Positions 26,163 to 35,440 of a DNA stretch of 64,000 nucleotides are shown here, piece by piece. The stretch comes from CBDCKN01 sp965219035. Its GTDB lineage: Bacteria > Gemmatimonadota > Gemmatimonadetes > Longimicrobiales > Gaopeijiaceae. The DNA is taken from the NCBI GenBank assembly GCA_965219035.1, contig CBDCMR010000003.1:1364001-1428000 (forward strand), given 5' to 3'. The position numbers and the translations under genes were made by a program. Numbering within the stretch: the first letter of the stretch is position 1; each line of letters starts with the position of its first letter. The notes beneath the pieces are model-generated. The model was given only the letters and a program-made list of their open reading frames with translations. It did no database searches and had not been told where the DNA came from.

Positions 26163-27070
26163 TGCGCGCGGCTCGGTGCGCGGCTCGGGCGGGTTTGCCG
26201 CCGACCTTCGCGACACTTTGGGTGATTGTTGTCGTCCTGTTTCCTGCGGTCCTGTTACTTGCGGTCCCCGCTCCGGCGGCCGGTCAGGAGGGTCAGGAGG
26301 GTTTGGAGGGTCTGGGTTTCGTCGACGCCCTGGCTGCGGCCGGGCGCACCGAGGAGGCCCGGGCCGTGCTGGAAACGTGGTGGGACAGTGAGCGGACCCG
26401 GTCCAGCCGCCGTGATCGGCAGCGTGGACTGTGGCTTCGTGCCGTCCTCACCGTGGAGCCGGGGCTGGCGAGCCTGGACTATCAGCGACTGGTGGTGGGA
26501 TACCCGGGGGGGCCATATTCGGATGAGGCGCTGGTGCGTCTGGCCATGATCGCCAGCTCAGACGCGGATCTGCTGAGTGCGGTGGGGTACTACCGCATCC
26601 TCTTGCAGGACTATCCCCGGAGTCCGGAGCGGGTGAGAGCGCGGCAGTGGCTCTCGGACCACTCCGAGGAGATCGAGGAGGCCGCCGCGCTGGAGGCCCA
26701 GGCGGCTGCGGAGGCCCAGGCGGCTGCTGAGTTCGAACCCGAGGTGGCGGACTCGCTGCCCGGGGTCGAGGAGCCGGCCGAGCAGGAGGCGCCGGAGCAG
26801 GAGGACGCTCCGGCGGAAGAGGTTGGGGGATACGCGGTCCAGCTCGGGGCGTTCTCCACCGAAGAGGCCGCCGACAGATTCGCAGAGACCCTGGCCCAGG
26901 CGGGCTTCGAGACCCGCGTGGTGCGGGTCGAGGGGAGCCCGCTGGTGCGAGTGCGGGTCGGGTGGTTCGCCGAGCGTGCGGCGGCGTCCGAGCTGATGGC
27001 CGAGATCGATAGGTTGGGCTACGACGCCGCGGTGGTCTCGGACGTGGCGAAAGAGGGGCCGATTAGGTGA
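26162..27070 (+). CDS. SPOR-domain cell-envelope protein
   Basis: 302 residues: a signal peptide or anchor (VIVVVLFPAVLLLAVPAPAA), a region with TPR/outer-membrane-assembly-like helices (VGYPGGPYSDEALVRLAMIA and VGYYRILLQDYPRSPERVRA), an acidic linker with Ala/Glu repeats, and a C-terminal SPOR domain (YAVQLGAFSTEEAADRFAET to VRVGWFAERAAA). SPOR domains bind denuded peptidoglycan at division sites. Near the mature N-terminus a 9-bp unit (GGTCAGGAG) is repeated about four times, encoding GQEGQEGLEGLG. Coupled to holA by TGATG. Confidence 0.85.
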   Translation: MRAARCAARAGLPPTFATLWVIVVVLFPAVLLLAVPAPAAGQEGQEGLEGLGFVDALAAAGRTEEARAVLETWWDSERTRSSRRDRQRGLWLRAVLTVEPGLASLDYQRLVVGYPGGPYSDEALVRLAMIASSDADLLSAVGYYRILLQDYPRSPERVRARQWLSDHSEEIEEAAALEAQAAAEAQAAAEFEPEVADSLPGVEEPAEQEAPEQEDAPAEEVGGYAVQLGAFSTEEAADRFAETLAQAGFETRVVRVEGSPLVRVRVGWFAERAAASELMAEIDRLGYDAAVVSDVAKEGPIR

Positions 27071-27636
27071 GCATGATGGCGCGAACGGAAAAGTCCGTGT
27101 GGCACGTCGTCTTGGCCGAGGACAACGACGACCACGCGCTTCTCATCGAGATGGCTCTTGAGAGGGCCGTCGACGTGCCGGTGGAGATCCGCAGGGCGCG
27201 GAACGGTGAGGAGGCTGTCGACCTCGTCAGGGAATCACCCCCCGACCTGCTGCTCCTGGACCTGAAGATGCCTGGAATGGGCGGACACGAGGTCCTGCAG
27301 GAGATCAAGGGAGACGACCGGCTTCGTAGCATCCCCGTGGCGGTTCTCACCTCGTCGAACCAGGACGAAGACATGGCCAGGAGCTACGGCCTGGGCAGCA
27401 ATCACTTCATCACCAAGCCCGAGAGTCCTGCCGAGCTGGAGAAGCAGCTCCGGGCCCTCCTGCGGAACCTCACCGAGCTGAAGGGGATCCGCCGGGGATC
27501 GTCGGGGACCTCCACTACGGCCGTGAGCGCTGTGGACCCGGAAGCCATGACCGTGCGAAGCGTGGTGCGCTGGGCCATCGTCGGTGCGGTGCTGATCGCC
27601 CTCTACATCTTCGGAAAATTCGCGGGCGCTTTCTAG
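27067..27636 (+). CDS. Single-domain response regulator with a C-terminal transmembrane helix
   Basis: 189 residues. The receiver domain is complete: acidic pair in VVLAEDNDDHALL, phosphoacceptor Asp in LLLLDLKMPGMGG, Thr in AVLTSSN, and Lys in FITKPESPAEL. After about residue 135 comes a Ser/Thr-rich linker, then a hydrophobic segment VVRWAIVGAVLIALYIFGKF at the very end. It resembles the Rcp1-like response regulators that lack an output domain, but the tail anchor is unusual. No histidine kinase is adjacent. GTG 27067 overlaps the previous stop; ATG 27073 or 27076 is also possible. Confidence 0.85.
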   Translation: MSMMARTEKSVWHVVLAEDNDDHALLIEMALERAVDVPVEIRRARNGEEAVDLVRESPPDLLLLDLKMPGMGGHEVLQEIKGDDRLRSIPVAVLTSSNQDEDMARSYGLGSNHFITKPESPAELEKQLRALLRNLTELKGIRRGSSGTSTTAVSAVDPEAMTVRSVVRWAIVGAVLIALYIFGKFAGAF

Positions 27637-27681
27637 AAGGCCGCCCCCGGGGGTACTGCTTTCGGAACCCTCTGGGGTACT

Positions 27682-27867
27682 CTAGTGTCCCGTTGCCATA
27701 GTGTCTCGGCCGGTCGAGGGCACGGTGCATCCCTGGGCTCGGCGTTGGGACTCCTTGCGACCACGCTTCGCGCGGTGCCCGCTTGCGCTACGCCGCGTCG
27801 TCCCGCCTTGATCCCAAGGCGCCCCGACCCTCTTGGTGGCTCGCGAACTTCGGAAACGGAACACTAG
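27682..27867. mobile_element. MITE-like element, copy B (186 bp)
   Basis: Bounded by CTAGTGTCCCGTT (27682-27694) and AACGGAACACTAG (27855-27867), an inverted repeat with one mismatch in 13. Internal blocks match copy A at 13958-14146 in order (GTGTCTCGGCC, TCGAG, TGCATCC, CGGCGTTG, then CTCTTGGTGGCTCGCGAACTT). It carries no gene and lies just 6 bases before the copA start, so it must supply or displace the copA promoter. Confidence 0.75.
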
Positions 27868-27873
27868 GACGCC

Positions 27874-30372
27874 ATGGATGACGCGACATCAACGGATCGC
27901 CAGGCCGGATCGGCGGTCATCGAGCTACCGGTGGATGGCCTCCACTGCGCCGGCTGTGTGGCTTCCGTCGAGCGGGCCCTTACGGCCGTGGAGGGCGTGC
28001 AGGAGGCCAGCGTGAGCCTGGCCGAGGGAAGCGCCCGGTTGAAGATCGACCCGGAGGCCGTTGAGGTGGCAGCCCTGACCGAAGCGGTGGTACGGGCCGG
28101 ATACGAGGTGCCCGTCCTCACCCAGGAAGTTGCCATCCGCAGCATGACTTGCGCCGCCTGCGTCGGCCGGGTGGAGATGGCCCTCGGCAGCGTTCCTGGA
28201 ATCACCTCCGCCGAGGTGAGCCTCGCCACCGAGTCCGCGCGCATCGAATACGTGCCGGGGGTTCTGGACACGGCCGTGATGCGCGACACCGTGGCCGCCG
28301 CGGGCTACGAAGTGGACGCGGCGGCCGAGGCCGAGGGGATCGAGGAGACGCTCAAGCGCCGGGACGAGGAGCGGGAGCAGGAGGCGCGGAGCCTCCTTCG
28401 GCGTTTCTGGGTCGGGGCCGTACTGTGTCTGCCCGTCGTCATCATCGGACACGCCCACTTCATCCCGGGCTTCCGGAGCATCGACCCGGTCACCATGCGC
28501 TGGCTGTGGGCGCTGAGCGGTGTGCTGACTATACCCATCATGGTATCCGTGGGCGGTCGCTTCTTCACTGGCGGATGGTCCGCCTTCCGGCGGCACGACG
28601 CCAACATGGACACCCTGGTGGCCCTGGGCACCGGTGCGGCGTGGCTCTACTCCACCGTGGCCGTGGCCTTCCCGGGCCTCTTCCCCGAGGGGACGGCGCA
28701 CCCGTTCTACGAGGCCACAGCCGTGGTCATCACCCTGGTCGTCCTGGGCCAGGCCCTGGAGGCCCGGGCCAAAGGGCGGACCTCCCAGGCCGTGCGCCGG
28801 CTCATGGACCTGCGTCCCCTGGTGGCCCGGGTCGTCCGGGGTGGCACCGAGGTGGAGGTCCCCGCGGCTGAGGTCCAGGTGGGCGAGATCGTCGTCGTCC
28901 GTCCCGGAGAGAAGATTCCGGTGGACGGGCGTGTCCGGGAGGGCCGGAGTGCCGTGGACGAGTCCATGGTCACGGGGGAGAGCATCCCCGTGGAGAAGGG
29001 GCCCGGGGACGAGGTCGTGGGCGGCACCATGAACAGCGCCGGCGTCCTCCACTTCCGGGCCGAGCGCGTGGGCCGCGACATGGTCCTGTCGCGGATCGTG
29101 GAGATGGTCCGGGAGGCCCAGGGCGCCAAACCGCCCATCCAGCGGGTCGTGGACGTGGTGGCCAGCTATTTCGTGCCCTCGGTGATGATCGTGTCGTTGG
29201 TCTCCTTCGCGCTCTGGTACACCTTCGGTCCCAAGCCCGCGCTGAGCTACGCCGTGGTGGTGGCCGTGGCCGTTCTGGTCATCGCCTGCCCCTGCGCACT
29301 GGGGCTGGCCACGCCCATCTCCATCATGGTGGCGGTGGGGAAGGCTGCGGAGCACGGCATCCTCATCCGGAACGGAGAGGCGCTCCAGCGGGCCCGCTCG
29401 GTGGACACAGTGGTCCTCGACAAAACGGGTACCGTCACGCAGGGGAGGCCGACCCTCACTGACGTCGTGCCGTTGGGCGGTGCCTCCGACGAGGAGCTCT
29501 TGCGGCTGGCGGCCGCCGCCGAAACGGGCTCCGAGCACCCCCTTGCCCAGGCGGTGGCCGAGGGCGCCGCCGCCCGAGACGTCGAGTATCCGCGGACGTC
29601 CGACTTCGACGCCGTTCCCGGGCTGGGTATCCAGGCCACCGTGGACGGCCGGCCAGTCCTGGTGGGCACGGCGGCCTTTCTTGCGCAGGCTGGAGTGGAG
29701 ACGGGCGCTCTGGAGGAGCAAGCGACCAAGCTGGCCGAGGCGGGCCGGACACCCGTCCTGGTGGCCGCCGACGGGCAGCCCCTGGGTGCGCTCGGGATCG
29801 CTGATCCGGTGAAGGAGGAGTCAGCGGCCGCCATCGCCCGACTTCAGGAGATGGGCCTGAAGGTGGTGATCCTCACCGGCGACCACGGGGCCACGGCCCG
29901 TGCGGTGGCGAGGGAGGTGGGTGTGGAGTCCGTGCTCGCTCGGGTTCTCCCGAACCAGAAGGCCCAGCGGATCAGGGAGCTCCAGAACCAAGGGCGGAGC
30001 GTTGCCATGGTGGGCGACGGCATTAACGACGCTCCGGCACTGGCTCAGGCCGACGTGGGCATCGCCATCGGCACGGGTACGGACGTGGCCATGGAGGCCG
30101 GCGATGTGACGCTCATGGGCGGCTCGCTCGAGGGGGTGGTGGAGATGATGGAGATCTCCGAAGCCACCTTCAGGAACATCCGTCAGAACCTGGTGGGCGC
30201 GTTCATCTACAATACACTGGGGATCCCCGTGGCCGCCGGTGTCTTCTATCCGTTCCTGGGGATCCTGCTCTCGCCCGTCATCGCCGGTGCGGCCATGGCG
30301 TTCAGCTCCGTGACGGTTGTGAGCAACGCCAACCGGCTGCGGGGCTTCACGCCCCGGGGTGTGGAGGCGTAG
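27874..30372 (+). CDS. copA: Copper-exporting P1B-type ATPase
   Basis: 832 residues; pumps Cu(I) out of the cytoplasm. Two N-terminal heavy-metal-binding domains carry CAGC (residues 25-28) and CAAC (near residue 92). The membrane metal site is IACPCALGLATP (CPC), the phosphorylation site VVLDKTGTVTQG, the dephosphorylation loop VTGES, and the nucleotide hinge MVGDGINDAPAL, with SEHPLAQAV for ATP binding. All catalytic residues are present. The ATG at 27874 follows the MITE-like element with no clear promoter between. The stop TAG is inside a tandem repeat shared with the next small gene. Confidence 0.95.
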   Translation: MDDATSTDRQAGSAVIELPVDGLHCAGCVASVERALTAVEGVQEASVSLAEGSARLKIDPEAVEVAALTEAVVRAGYEVPVLTQEVAIRSMTCAACVGRVEMALGSVPGITSAEVSLATESARIEYVPGVLDTAVMRDTVAAAGYEVDAAAEAEGIEETLKRRDEEREQEARSLLRRFWVGAVLCLPVVIIGHAHFIPGFRSIDPVTMRWLWALSGVLTIPIMVSVGGRFFTGGWSAFRRHDANMDTLVALGTGAAWLYSTVAVAFPGLFPEGTAHPFYEATAVVITLVVLGQALEARAKGRTSQAVRRLMDLRPLVARVVRGGTEVEVPAAEVQVGEIVVVRPGEKIPVDGRVREGRSAVDESMVTGESIPVEKGPGDEVVGGTMNSAGVLHFRAERVGRDMVLSRIVEMVREAQGAKPPIQRVVDVVASYFVPSVMIVSLVSFALWYTFGPKPALSYAVVVAVAVLVIACPCALGLATPISIMVAVGKAAEHGILIRNGEALQRARSVDTVVLDKTGTVTQGRPTLTDVVPLGGASDEELLRLAAAAETGSEHPLAQAVAEGAAARDVEYPRTSDFDAVPGLGIQATVDGRPVLVGTAAFLAQAGVETGALEEQATKLAEAGRTPVLVAADGQPLGALGIADPVKEESAAAIARLQEMGLKVVILTGDHGATARAVAREVGVESVLARVLPNQKAQRIRELQNQGRSVAMVGDGINDAPALAQADVGIAIGTGTDVAMEAGDVTLMGGSLEGVVEMMEISEATFRNIRQNLVGAFIYNTLGIPVAAGVFYPFLGILLSPVIAGAAMAFSSVTVVSNANRLRGFTPRGVEA

Positions 30373-30417
30373 GGGCGTGGCGCTGGGTACGGAGGCGTAG
30401 GGCGTGGCGCTGGGCGC
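30363..30417. repeat. Tandem repeat across the copA stop codon
   Basis: Two units of 28 and 27 bp beginning GGAGGCGTAGG and containing GCGTGGCGCTGGG. The first unit holds the copA stop (TAG 30370-30372), the second holds the GTG start of the next small gene. The gene junction itself has been duplicated. Confidence 0.85.
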
Positions 30418-30505
30418 GGCCGTGGACGTCGTCCTGGTGAACCTCGGGGCCGTGGCGGCCATCGCCTGGATCGTCTGGTATTTCTGGCTGTCGGAGAAGC
30501 AATAG
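30404..30505 (+). CDS. 33-residue single-pass membrane peptide downstream of copA
   Basis: Small frame from GTG 30404 to TAG 30505. Its last two thirds are one hydrophobic helix (VNLGAVAAIAWIVWYFWLSE) with aromatic residues at one end. It resembles small membrane proteins and N-terminal anchors of cupredoxin-like proteins found next to copper ATPase genes, as well as CcoS-type peptides, but is too short to assign. It is on the same strand and 32 bases after copA, so it is probably co-transcribed. Confidence 0.5.
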   Translation: MALGAAVDVVLVNLGAVAAIAWIVWYFWLSEKQ

Positions 30506-30512
30506 GCGTACT

Positions 30513-31590
30513 TCACTCCCCCGCCAGCACCGCCTCCCAGGCGTCCAGCATCCCCTCGAAAGAAAAGCGCTCTCGGTAGCGCTCGCTGGCGGCCTTCCCC
30601 ATGGCGTCCCTGACGCGTCGGTCGTAGATAATGGAGTTCATGCCCGAGGCGATCTCCGGTTGGTGCAAAGCCTGTCACCAGCCCCGGGGGCTGGCCGTCG
30701 GGCCCGGGCTCCAGCCCCTCCCGGGCACCCGAGACGTCGGTGGACACTACGGGCACGCCCCGCGACATGGCCTCGAGCATCACACCCGCCATGCCCTCCC
30801 GATCGGAGGTGATGACCAGGAGGTCCAGGGCCTCCATCACGGCTCCGATGTCCGGACAGTAGCCCAGGAAGCGGACCCGGTGCCTGAGCCTCAGCGTCTC
30901 CGCGAGTTGACCTAGGGCCCCCCGCAGGGGCCCCTCGCCAGCGATGACGAGGTGGGCATCGTTCGGCAGGAACACCATGGCCTGCAGGAGGCGGTCGAAG
31001 CGCCCCTTGGACACGAGTCGCCCGACGCTTCCCACCAGGGGCCCACTCACGGGAAGGCCCAGGGCCCTGCGGGCCTCTTTGGCGCTCCTCCGCTGGCCCT
31101 CGGGTGGAAGCCCTTTGTAGATGGTGACGAAGCGGTCCTCCAGCTCCGGGAGCCGCTCTACATAGGATTTCCGCATCCCGTCGGCCACGAACACAACCTG
31201 ATCCACCCAGCGCTTCAAGACGAAGCGGTGCTTGGCGCTCCTGGGCGCGTCGGTGGAGAGGCCGACGCGGGCCACGACCCGGGGCACCCCGGCCATGCGT
31301 GCGCCCAGGGCCGCCAGCCAGAGCTTCCGAAACGTGCTCACCAGAAGGGCGTCGGGCCTCTCAACACGGAGTGCCCTACTCAGGAGGACGGCGTCGTGCA
31401 GCGCGATGTCGCCCCCGAGATGCACCTGCCGGGTGGCGATGCCCTTGGCCTGGGCGCGCTCCATGACCACGGGGCGGTTGGCGAACAGGGTCACTTCGTG
31501 GCCCCGTCCGGCCAGTCCGGCCAGGAGGTCGGTGAGGGCGATCTCGGCGCCGCCCCACTCGGCGGCGCCGTTGTGGGCGATGATTCGCAT
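30513..31590 (-). CDS. GT4-type glycosyltransferase, frameshifted near the C-terminus
   Basis: GT-B glycosyltransferase: N-terminal HNGAAEWGGAEIALTDLLAG, then VGSVGRLVSKGRFDRLLQAM, HLVIAGEGPLRGAL, and the donor-site motif SDREGMAGVMLEAMSRGVPV VST-type segment. After GLVTG, near 30670, the frame is wrong; another frame gives LHQPEIASGMNS and then RDAMGKAASERYRERFSFEG with the stop at 30513-30515, the normal C-terminus. Some residues of the sugar-nucleotide loop also look missing. The open frame itself runs on to 29821 antisense to copA, which is not meaningful. Probably inactive. Confidence 0.78.
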
Positions 31591-31641
31591 GGGTGCTCGG
31601 GTGTCGGCTCGGTCAGCTCACGTACTCGGCTCGAGGGCACG

Positions 31642-31698
31642 TCCTTTCGGTCGATATGCCTCCTTTCGGTCGATGTGCGTCTCGGCGGTCGATGCGAC
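31642..31698. repeat. Tandem repeat, three 19-bp units
   Basis: Three units of the type TCCTTTCGGTCGATATGCC (31642-31660, 31661-31679, 31680-31698), the third most diverged. Located between the start of the glycosyltransferase gene and the end of the upstream secreted-protein gene on the same strand. Confidence 0.85.
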
Positions 31699-31719
31699 TG
31701 CCAGTCGCCGCCGCGCCTG

Positions 31720-32289
31720 TCAGCGCCCGATGTACCTGCTCGGGATCGGATTGTCGGGCCGCTCCGAGTCCCAAAAGACCGACACGATCCACCAGCGCTC
31801 GTCGTCGTTCAGGAGCTGCACCGAGTTGATCCCCCGGCTGAAGGCCGTGTCGGGATCGCCTTGGTCCTCCCGGTAGGACGCATAGGAGCTGAAGGTGTGG
31901 GTGATGTTCCCGAACGTCTCCGTCGTGCGGCCGATCTCATCCTCCGTGAAGCCGATTCGCTTCAGCAGATCGGAGCTGTTGGCCCAGTACTCCTCGGGCG
32001 ACATCATGCGCAACCCGACCTTGCCCGTCTCCTGATTCCGCCCTGTCGGGATGAGTCGTGCGCCCTCGGCGAAGAGCGATAGGAAGCGGGCCCGGTCGCG
32101 GTCCTGACCGATCGGCCCCGAGATAACGTCGTACAGCGCGGTCATGATGGCGTCGATGGAGCCCACGTCTCCCGAGTTGGCCACGGGGGAGGGATCGTCT
32201 GGCTGCTGGGCTTGGATCGGCGCGGCCAGCACCAGAACAAGAGCCACTGCACACGTGGCGATCGGCGCTAGGAACACGGATCTGAGCAT
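31720..32289 (-). CDS. Secreted SnoaL/NTF2-like protein
   Basis: 189 residues with a signal peptide (FLAPIATCAVALVLVLAAPI, cleavage near QAQ). The mature part (IDAIMTALYDVISGPIGQDR, then FLSLFAEGARLIPTGR and a C-terminal NDDERWWIVSVFWDSE) has the look of a single NTF2-like domain, a fold used by small enzymes and binding proteins. ATG 32289 has AGGAGG eight bases upstream; the longer frame to 32379 lies in the promoter region. Divergent from mutS. Confidence 0.7.
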   Translation of the reverse strand: MLRSVFLAPIATCAVALVLVLAAPIQAQQPDDPSPVANSGDVGSIDAIMTALYDVISGPIGQDRDRARFLSLFAEGARLIPTGRNQETGKVGLRMMSPEEYWANSSDLLKRIGFTEDEIGRTTETFGNITHTFSSYASYREDQGDPDTAFSRGINSVQLLNDDERWWIVSVFWDSERPDNPIPSRYIGR

Positions 32290-32405
32290 TCGAGGATCCT
32301 CCTCATGGCAGGATTGGTTGATCGGGTTCCTGAGGGTGGGTATCGTACGTTGCGAGACCACCACACTTACGCTCGACATGGCGCTCTAGCCCCTTACCCC
32401 GCGGA

Positions 32406-35066
32406 ATGCCAAAGGCTGACGATACTCCACTGATGCGCCAGTGGCGAGAGGTGAAATCCCGTCACCGGGACTCTCTCGTTTTCTTCCGGGTCGGGGACTT
32501 CTACGAGCTGTTCCACGGCGACGCGGAAGAGGGCTCACGCCTCCTCGGTCTCACCCTCACTTCCAGGAACAACGGGGCCGCCGCACGGGTGGCCCTGGCC
32601 GGCGTCCCGGCCAAGGCTCTGGATGAGTATCTCGGCCGGCTGGTCAAGCTGGGCCGGAAGGTGGCCATCTGTGATCAGGTGGAGGATCCGGCCGAGGCCA
32701 AGGGGATCGTCCGCCGTGAGGTCACCGAGACGGTCACCCCTGGAACCGTCCTCCAGGACACGCTCCTGACCGCCAAGCGGAACAACTTCCTGGTAGCCCT
32801 CACCGAGGCCACGAAGCAGGGCGTGGGCTTGGCCACCCTGGACCTCTCCACCGGCGAGCTCTCGGCCCAGGCCGTACCGCCCGCCGAGCTCCGGGCCGAG
32901 CTGGGGCGGCGCGACCCCACCGAACTGCTGCTCCCGCGGTCGCTGGAAGGGGAGGACGCTGCGGCCGTGGGTGGAGCGCCGGGCGCTGCGCACGCCGCAC
33001 TGTCCGATGCGGCCCCCGGCGTCCTCCGCACCTACCGGGACGACTGGGTCTTCGACTACGAGACGGCTGCCGGCGAGCTGAAACGCCGCTACGGCGTGCA
33101 GAGCCTGGACGCCTTCGGCTTCCAGAAAGACGACCGCGTTCTGGTGCGCGCCACCGGGGCGCTCCTGGCCTACGTGGGCGAGATCAGGCCGGGGGGAGTG
33201 GCGCACCTGCGAACCCCGCAGATCCTCCGGCGCGGGAGCGCCATGCTCCTGGACGAGATGACCCGCCGGAACCTGGAGCTGGTCGAGCCCCTGCGCGTGG
33301 GCGAAGAGGGCGGGACCCTCATCTCGGTGCTGGGCGAGACCGTCACGGCTATGGGTGCCCGGGCTCTCCGGCGCTGGCTCCTCCATCCGTTGGTGGACGC
33401 CGAGGGGATCTGGAGCCGGCAGGAGGCGGTGACCGAGCTCTTCAGTGAGCCCGACCTGCGGGAGCGCCTCCGGGAGGCCCTGGGCCGCATGACCGACCTG
33501 GAGCGGCTGGCGGGCAAGGTGGGGGCGGGGCGGGTCTCGCCCCGGGAGCTCCTGGGCCTGGGCCGGTCCCTGGCCGAGCTTCCCACCATCCGCCATGCGC
33601 GGGAGGGGGCGGGGAGCGCCCTCCTGGGGAGCCTGGTCGACGAGATGGATCTCTTGGAGGATGTGCGCGAGCTCGTGGAGACGGCAATCTCGCCCGACGC
33701 CCCAGCCACGCTTCAGGACGGCGGCGCCATCCGGGTGGGCTACTCCGAGGAGCTGGACGACCTTCGCCAGACCCGGGACGGCGCCCGGGACTTCATCGCG
33801 GGCCTTCAGAGCCGGGAGCGGGAGCGCACGGGCATCAACTCACTCAAGGTCGGCTTCAACAGGGTCTTCGGATACTACCTGGAGGTCACCAAGGCGAACC
33901 TCGACAAGGTGCCCGAGGACTACGTCCGAAAGCAGACGCTGACCAACGCCGAGCGCTACTTCACGCCTGAGCTGAAGGAGTGGGAGGAGAAGGTCTTCGG
34001 CGCCGAGGACCGCATGGAGAAGCTCGAGGCCGAGCTCTTCGGCGAGGTGCGCTGGCGGGTGGCGTCCGAGGTGTCCCGCATTCAGGAGGCGGGGGCCCGG
34101 GCTGCCCGCCTCGACGTCCTCACGACCCTGGCCCACGTGGCCGAGCGGCGGCAGTACGTCCGTCCGGAGGTCCACACGGGGTTCGATGTGGAGATCGAGG
34201 CCGGCCGGCATCCGGTGGTGGAGACGATGATGCCCGCCGAGTCGTTCATCCCCAACGATCTCTCCCTGGACGAGGACGGACGCATCGTCATCCTCACGGG
34301 CCCCAACATGGCTGGGAAGTCCACGGTGCTCCGGCAGGTGGGCCTGATCCACCTCATGGCCCAGATCGGCTCCTTCGTGCCGGCGAACCGGGCCAGACTC
34401 CCAGTGTGCGACCGCATCTTCACCCGGGTGGGCGCCTCCGACAATCTGGCTCGCGGGCAATCGACGTTCATGGTGGAGATGAACGAGACGGCGTCTATCA
34501 TCCACGGGGTCACCGACCGGAGCCTGGTGCTCCTGGACGAGATAGGGAGGGGGACCAGCACCTACGACGGCGTCTCCATCGCCTGGGCCGTCACCGAGTA
34601 CCTGCACGAGAACCTGGGCTGCAAGACCATCTTCGCCACTCACTACCACGAGCTCACCCAGCTCGGCGACCTGCTCCCCGGCGTGAAGAACATGAACGTG
34701 CTCGTGCGGGAGGTGGGCGACGAGATCGTATTCCTGCGGAGGCTCGAAGACGGCGGAGCGGACCGCTCTTACGGCATTCAGGTGGCACGCCTCGCGGGGC
34801 TGCCCACCGACGTCATCGCCCGTGCCAGGGAACTTCTGACCGAGCTGGAGGGAACACATTCGGGTGGAGGAGAGGGACTGGGCCGTTACGGAGAGCATCG
34901 GCCCGCTTCCGAGCCTCCTCCGGATCAGCTGTCGTTCTTCGCGGCGGCGGAGCCGCCGATCCTGAAGCGGCTCCGGGCCATCGATCCGGAAACGATGACG
35001 CCGAGGGAAGCCTTGGACCTGTTGTTCGAGCTCCGGGACGAATCCGGAACCGGAGACGCGGAGTGA
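32406..35066 (+). CDS. mutS: DNA mismatch repair protein MutS
   Basis: 886 residues, full length. Binds base mismatches and starts repair. The mismatch-reading Phe-x-Glu motif is in RVGDFYELFHGDA near residue 35. The ATPase has Walker A TGPNMAGKSTVLRQ near residue 630, Walker B LVLLDEIGRGTSTYDG, and TIFATHYHEL. The C-terminal tail includes the usual PIL..L..IDPETMTPREALDL region. The stop overlaps the next start by 4 bases. Complete, so the many broken genes here are not explained by a damaged mutS. Confidence 0.97.
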   Translation: MPKADDTPLMRQWREVKSRHRDSLVFFRVGDFYELFHGDAEEGSRLLGLTLTSRNNGAAARVALAGVPAKALDEYLGRLVKLGRKVAICDQVEDPAEAKGIVRREVTETVTPGTVLQDTLLTAKRNNFLVALTEATKQGVGLATLDLSTGELSAQAVPPAELRAELGRRDPTELLLPRSLEGEDAAAVGGAPGAAHAALSDAAPGVLRTYRDDWVFDYETAAGELKRRYGVQSLDAFGFQKDDRVLVRATGALLAYVGEIRPGGVAHLRTPQILRRGSAMLLDEMTRRNLELVEPLRVGEEGGTLISVLGETVTAMGARALRRWLLHPLVDAEGIWSRQEAVTELFSEPDLRERLREALGRMTDLERLAGKVGAGRVSPRELLGLGRSLAELPTIRHAREGAGSALLGSLVDEMDLLEDVRELVETAISPDAPATLQDGGAIRVGYSEELDDLRQTRDGARDFIAGLQSRERERTGINSLKVGFNRVFGYYLEVTKANLDKVPEDYVRKQTLTNAERYFTPELKEWEEKVFGAEDRMEKLEAELFGEVRWRVASEVSRIQEAGARAARLDVLTTLAHVAERRQYVRPEVHTGFDVEIEAGRHPVVETMMPAESFIPNDLSLDEDGRIVILTGPNMAGKSTVLRQVGLIHLMAQIGSFVPANRARLPVCDRIFTRVGASDNLARGQSTFMVEMNETASIIHGVTDRSLVLLDEIGRGTSTYDGVSIAWAVTEYLHENLGCKTIFATHYHELTQLGDLLPGVKNMNVLVREVGDEIVFLRRLEDGGADRSYGIQVARLAGLPTDVIARARELLTELEGTHSGGGEGLGRYGEHRPASEPPPDQLSFFAAAEPPILKRLRAIDPETMTPREALDLLFELRDESGTGDAE

Positions 35067-35440
35067 ACCGATCTCTGACTGGCGCTCGCCCAACCGGCGC
35101 TCGCCTGGCGGGTGCGCTCCTTGCCGCCAGCGTCATGGGCTGCACCAGCGACCCGGACATCGAAAGCCCGTCACCCCTGTCGGCGTCGGTGCCGATCGAG
35201 TACCCGCTGGAGCTGTGGGACCAGGGCATCGAGGGGCGCTGCATGCTCAAGGTCCGGGTGACGGCTCTGGGGGACGTCGATAGCGTGCTGGTTCTGGAGT
35301 CGAGCGGGCACATCGCCTTCGACTCCTCCGCCATCCGAGGCGCCAGAACCCTCAAGTTCAGCCCGGCTCGCAAGGACGGGAAGCGCATCGGGGTCTGGGC
35401 CCACGTCCCCGTCCACTTCTCGAAGAAGCCCCGCCCCTGA
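35063..35440 (+). CDS. TonB C-terminal-like lipoprotein
   Basis: 125 residues. An N-terminal hydrophobic stretch ends in SVMGC, a lipobox. The rest matches a TonB C-terminal-type domain: ELWDQGIEGRCMLKVRVTAL, DSVLVLESSGHIAFDSSAIR, and ARTLKFSPARKDGK. It may link energy or envelope proteins rather than act as a full TonB, since it lacks the Pro-rich spacer. The signal region contains a 15-bp direct repeat (GGCGCTCGCC..). GTG 35063 overlaps the mutS stop. Confidence 0.75.
   Translation: MNRSLTGARPTGARLAGALLAASVMGCTSDPDIESPSPLSASVPIEYPLELWDQGIEGRCMLKVRVTALGDVDSVLVLESSGHIAFDSSAIRGARTLKFSPARKDGKRIGVWAHVPVHFSKKPRP

Noticed and set aside
35063..35440. Full TonB energy transducer
   Set aside because: Lacks the cytoplasmic anchor with His and the proline-rich spacer, and has a lipobox instead.
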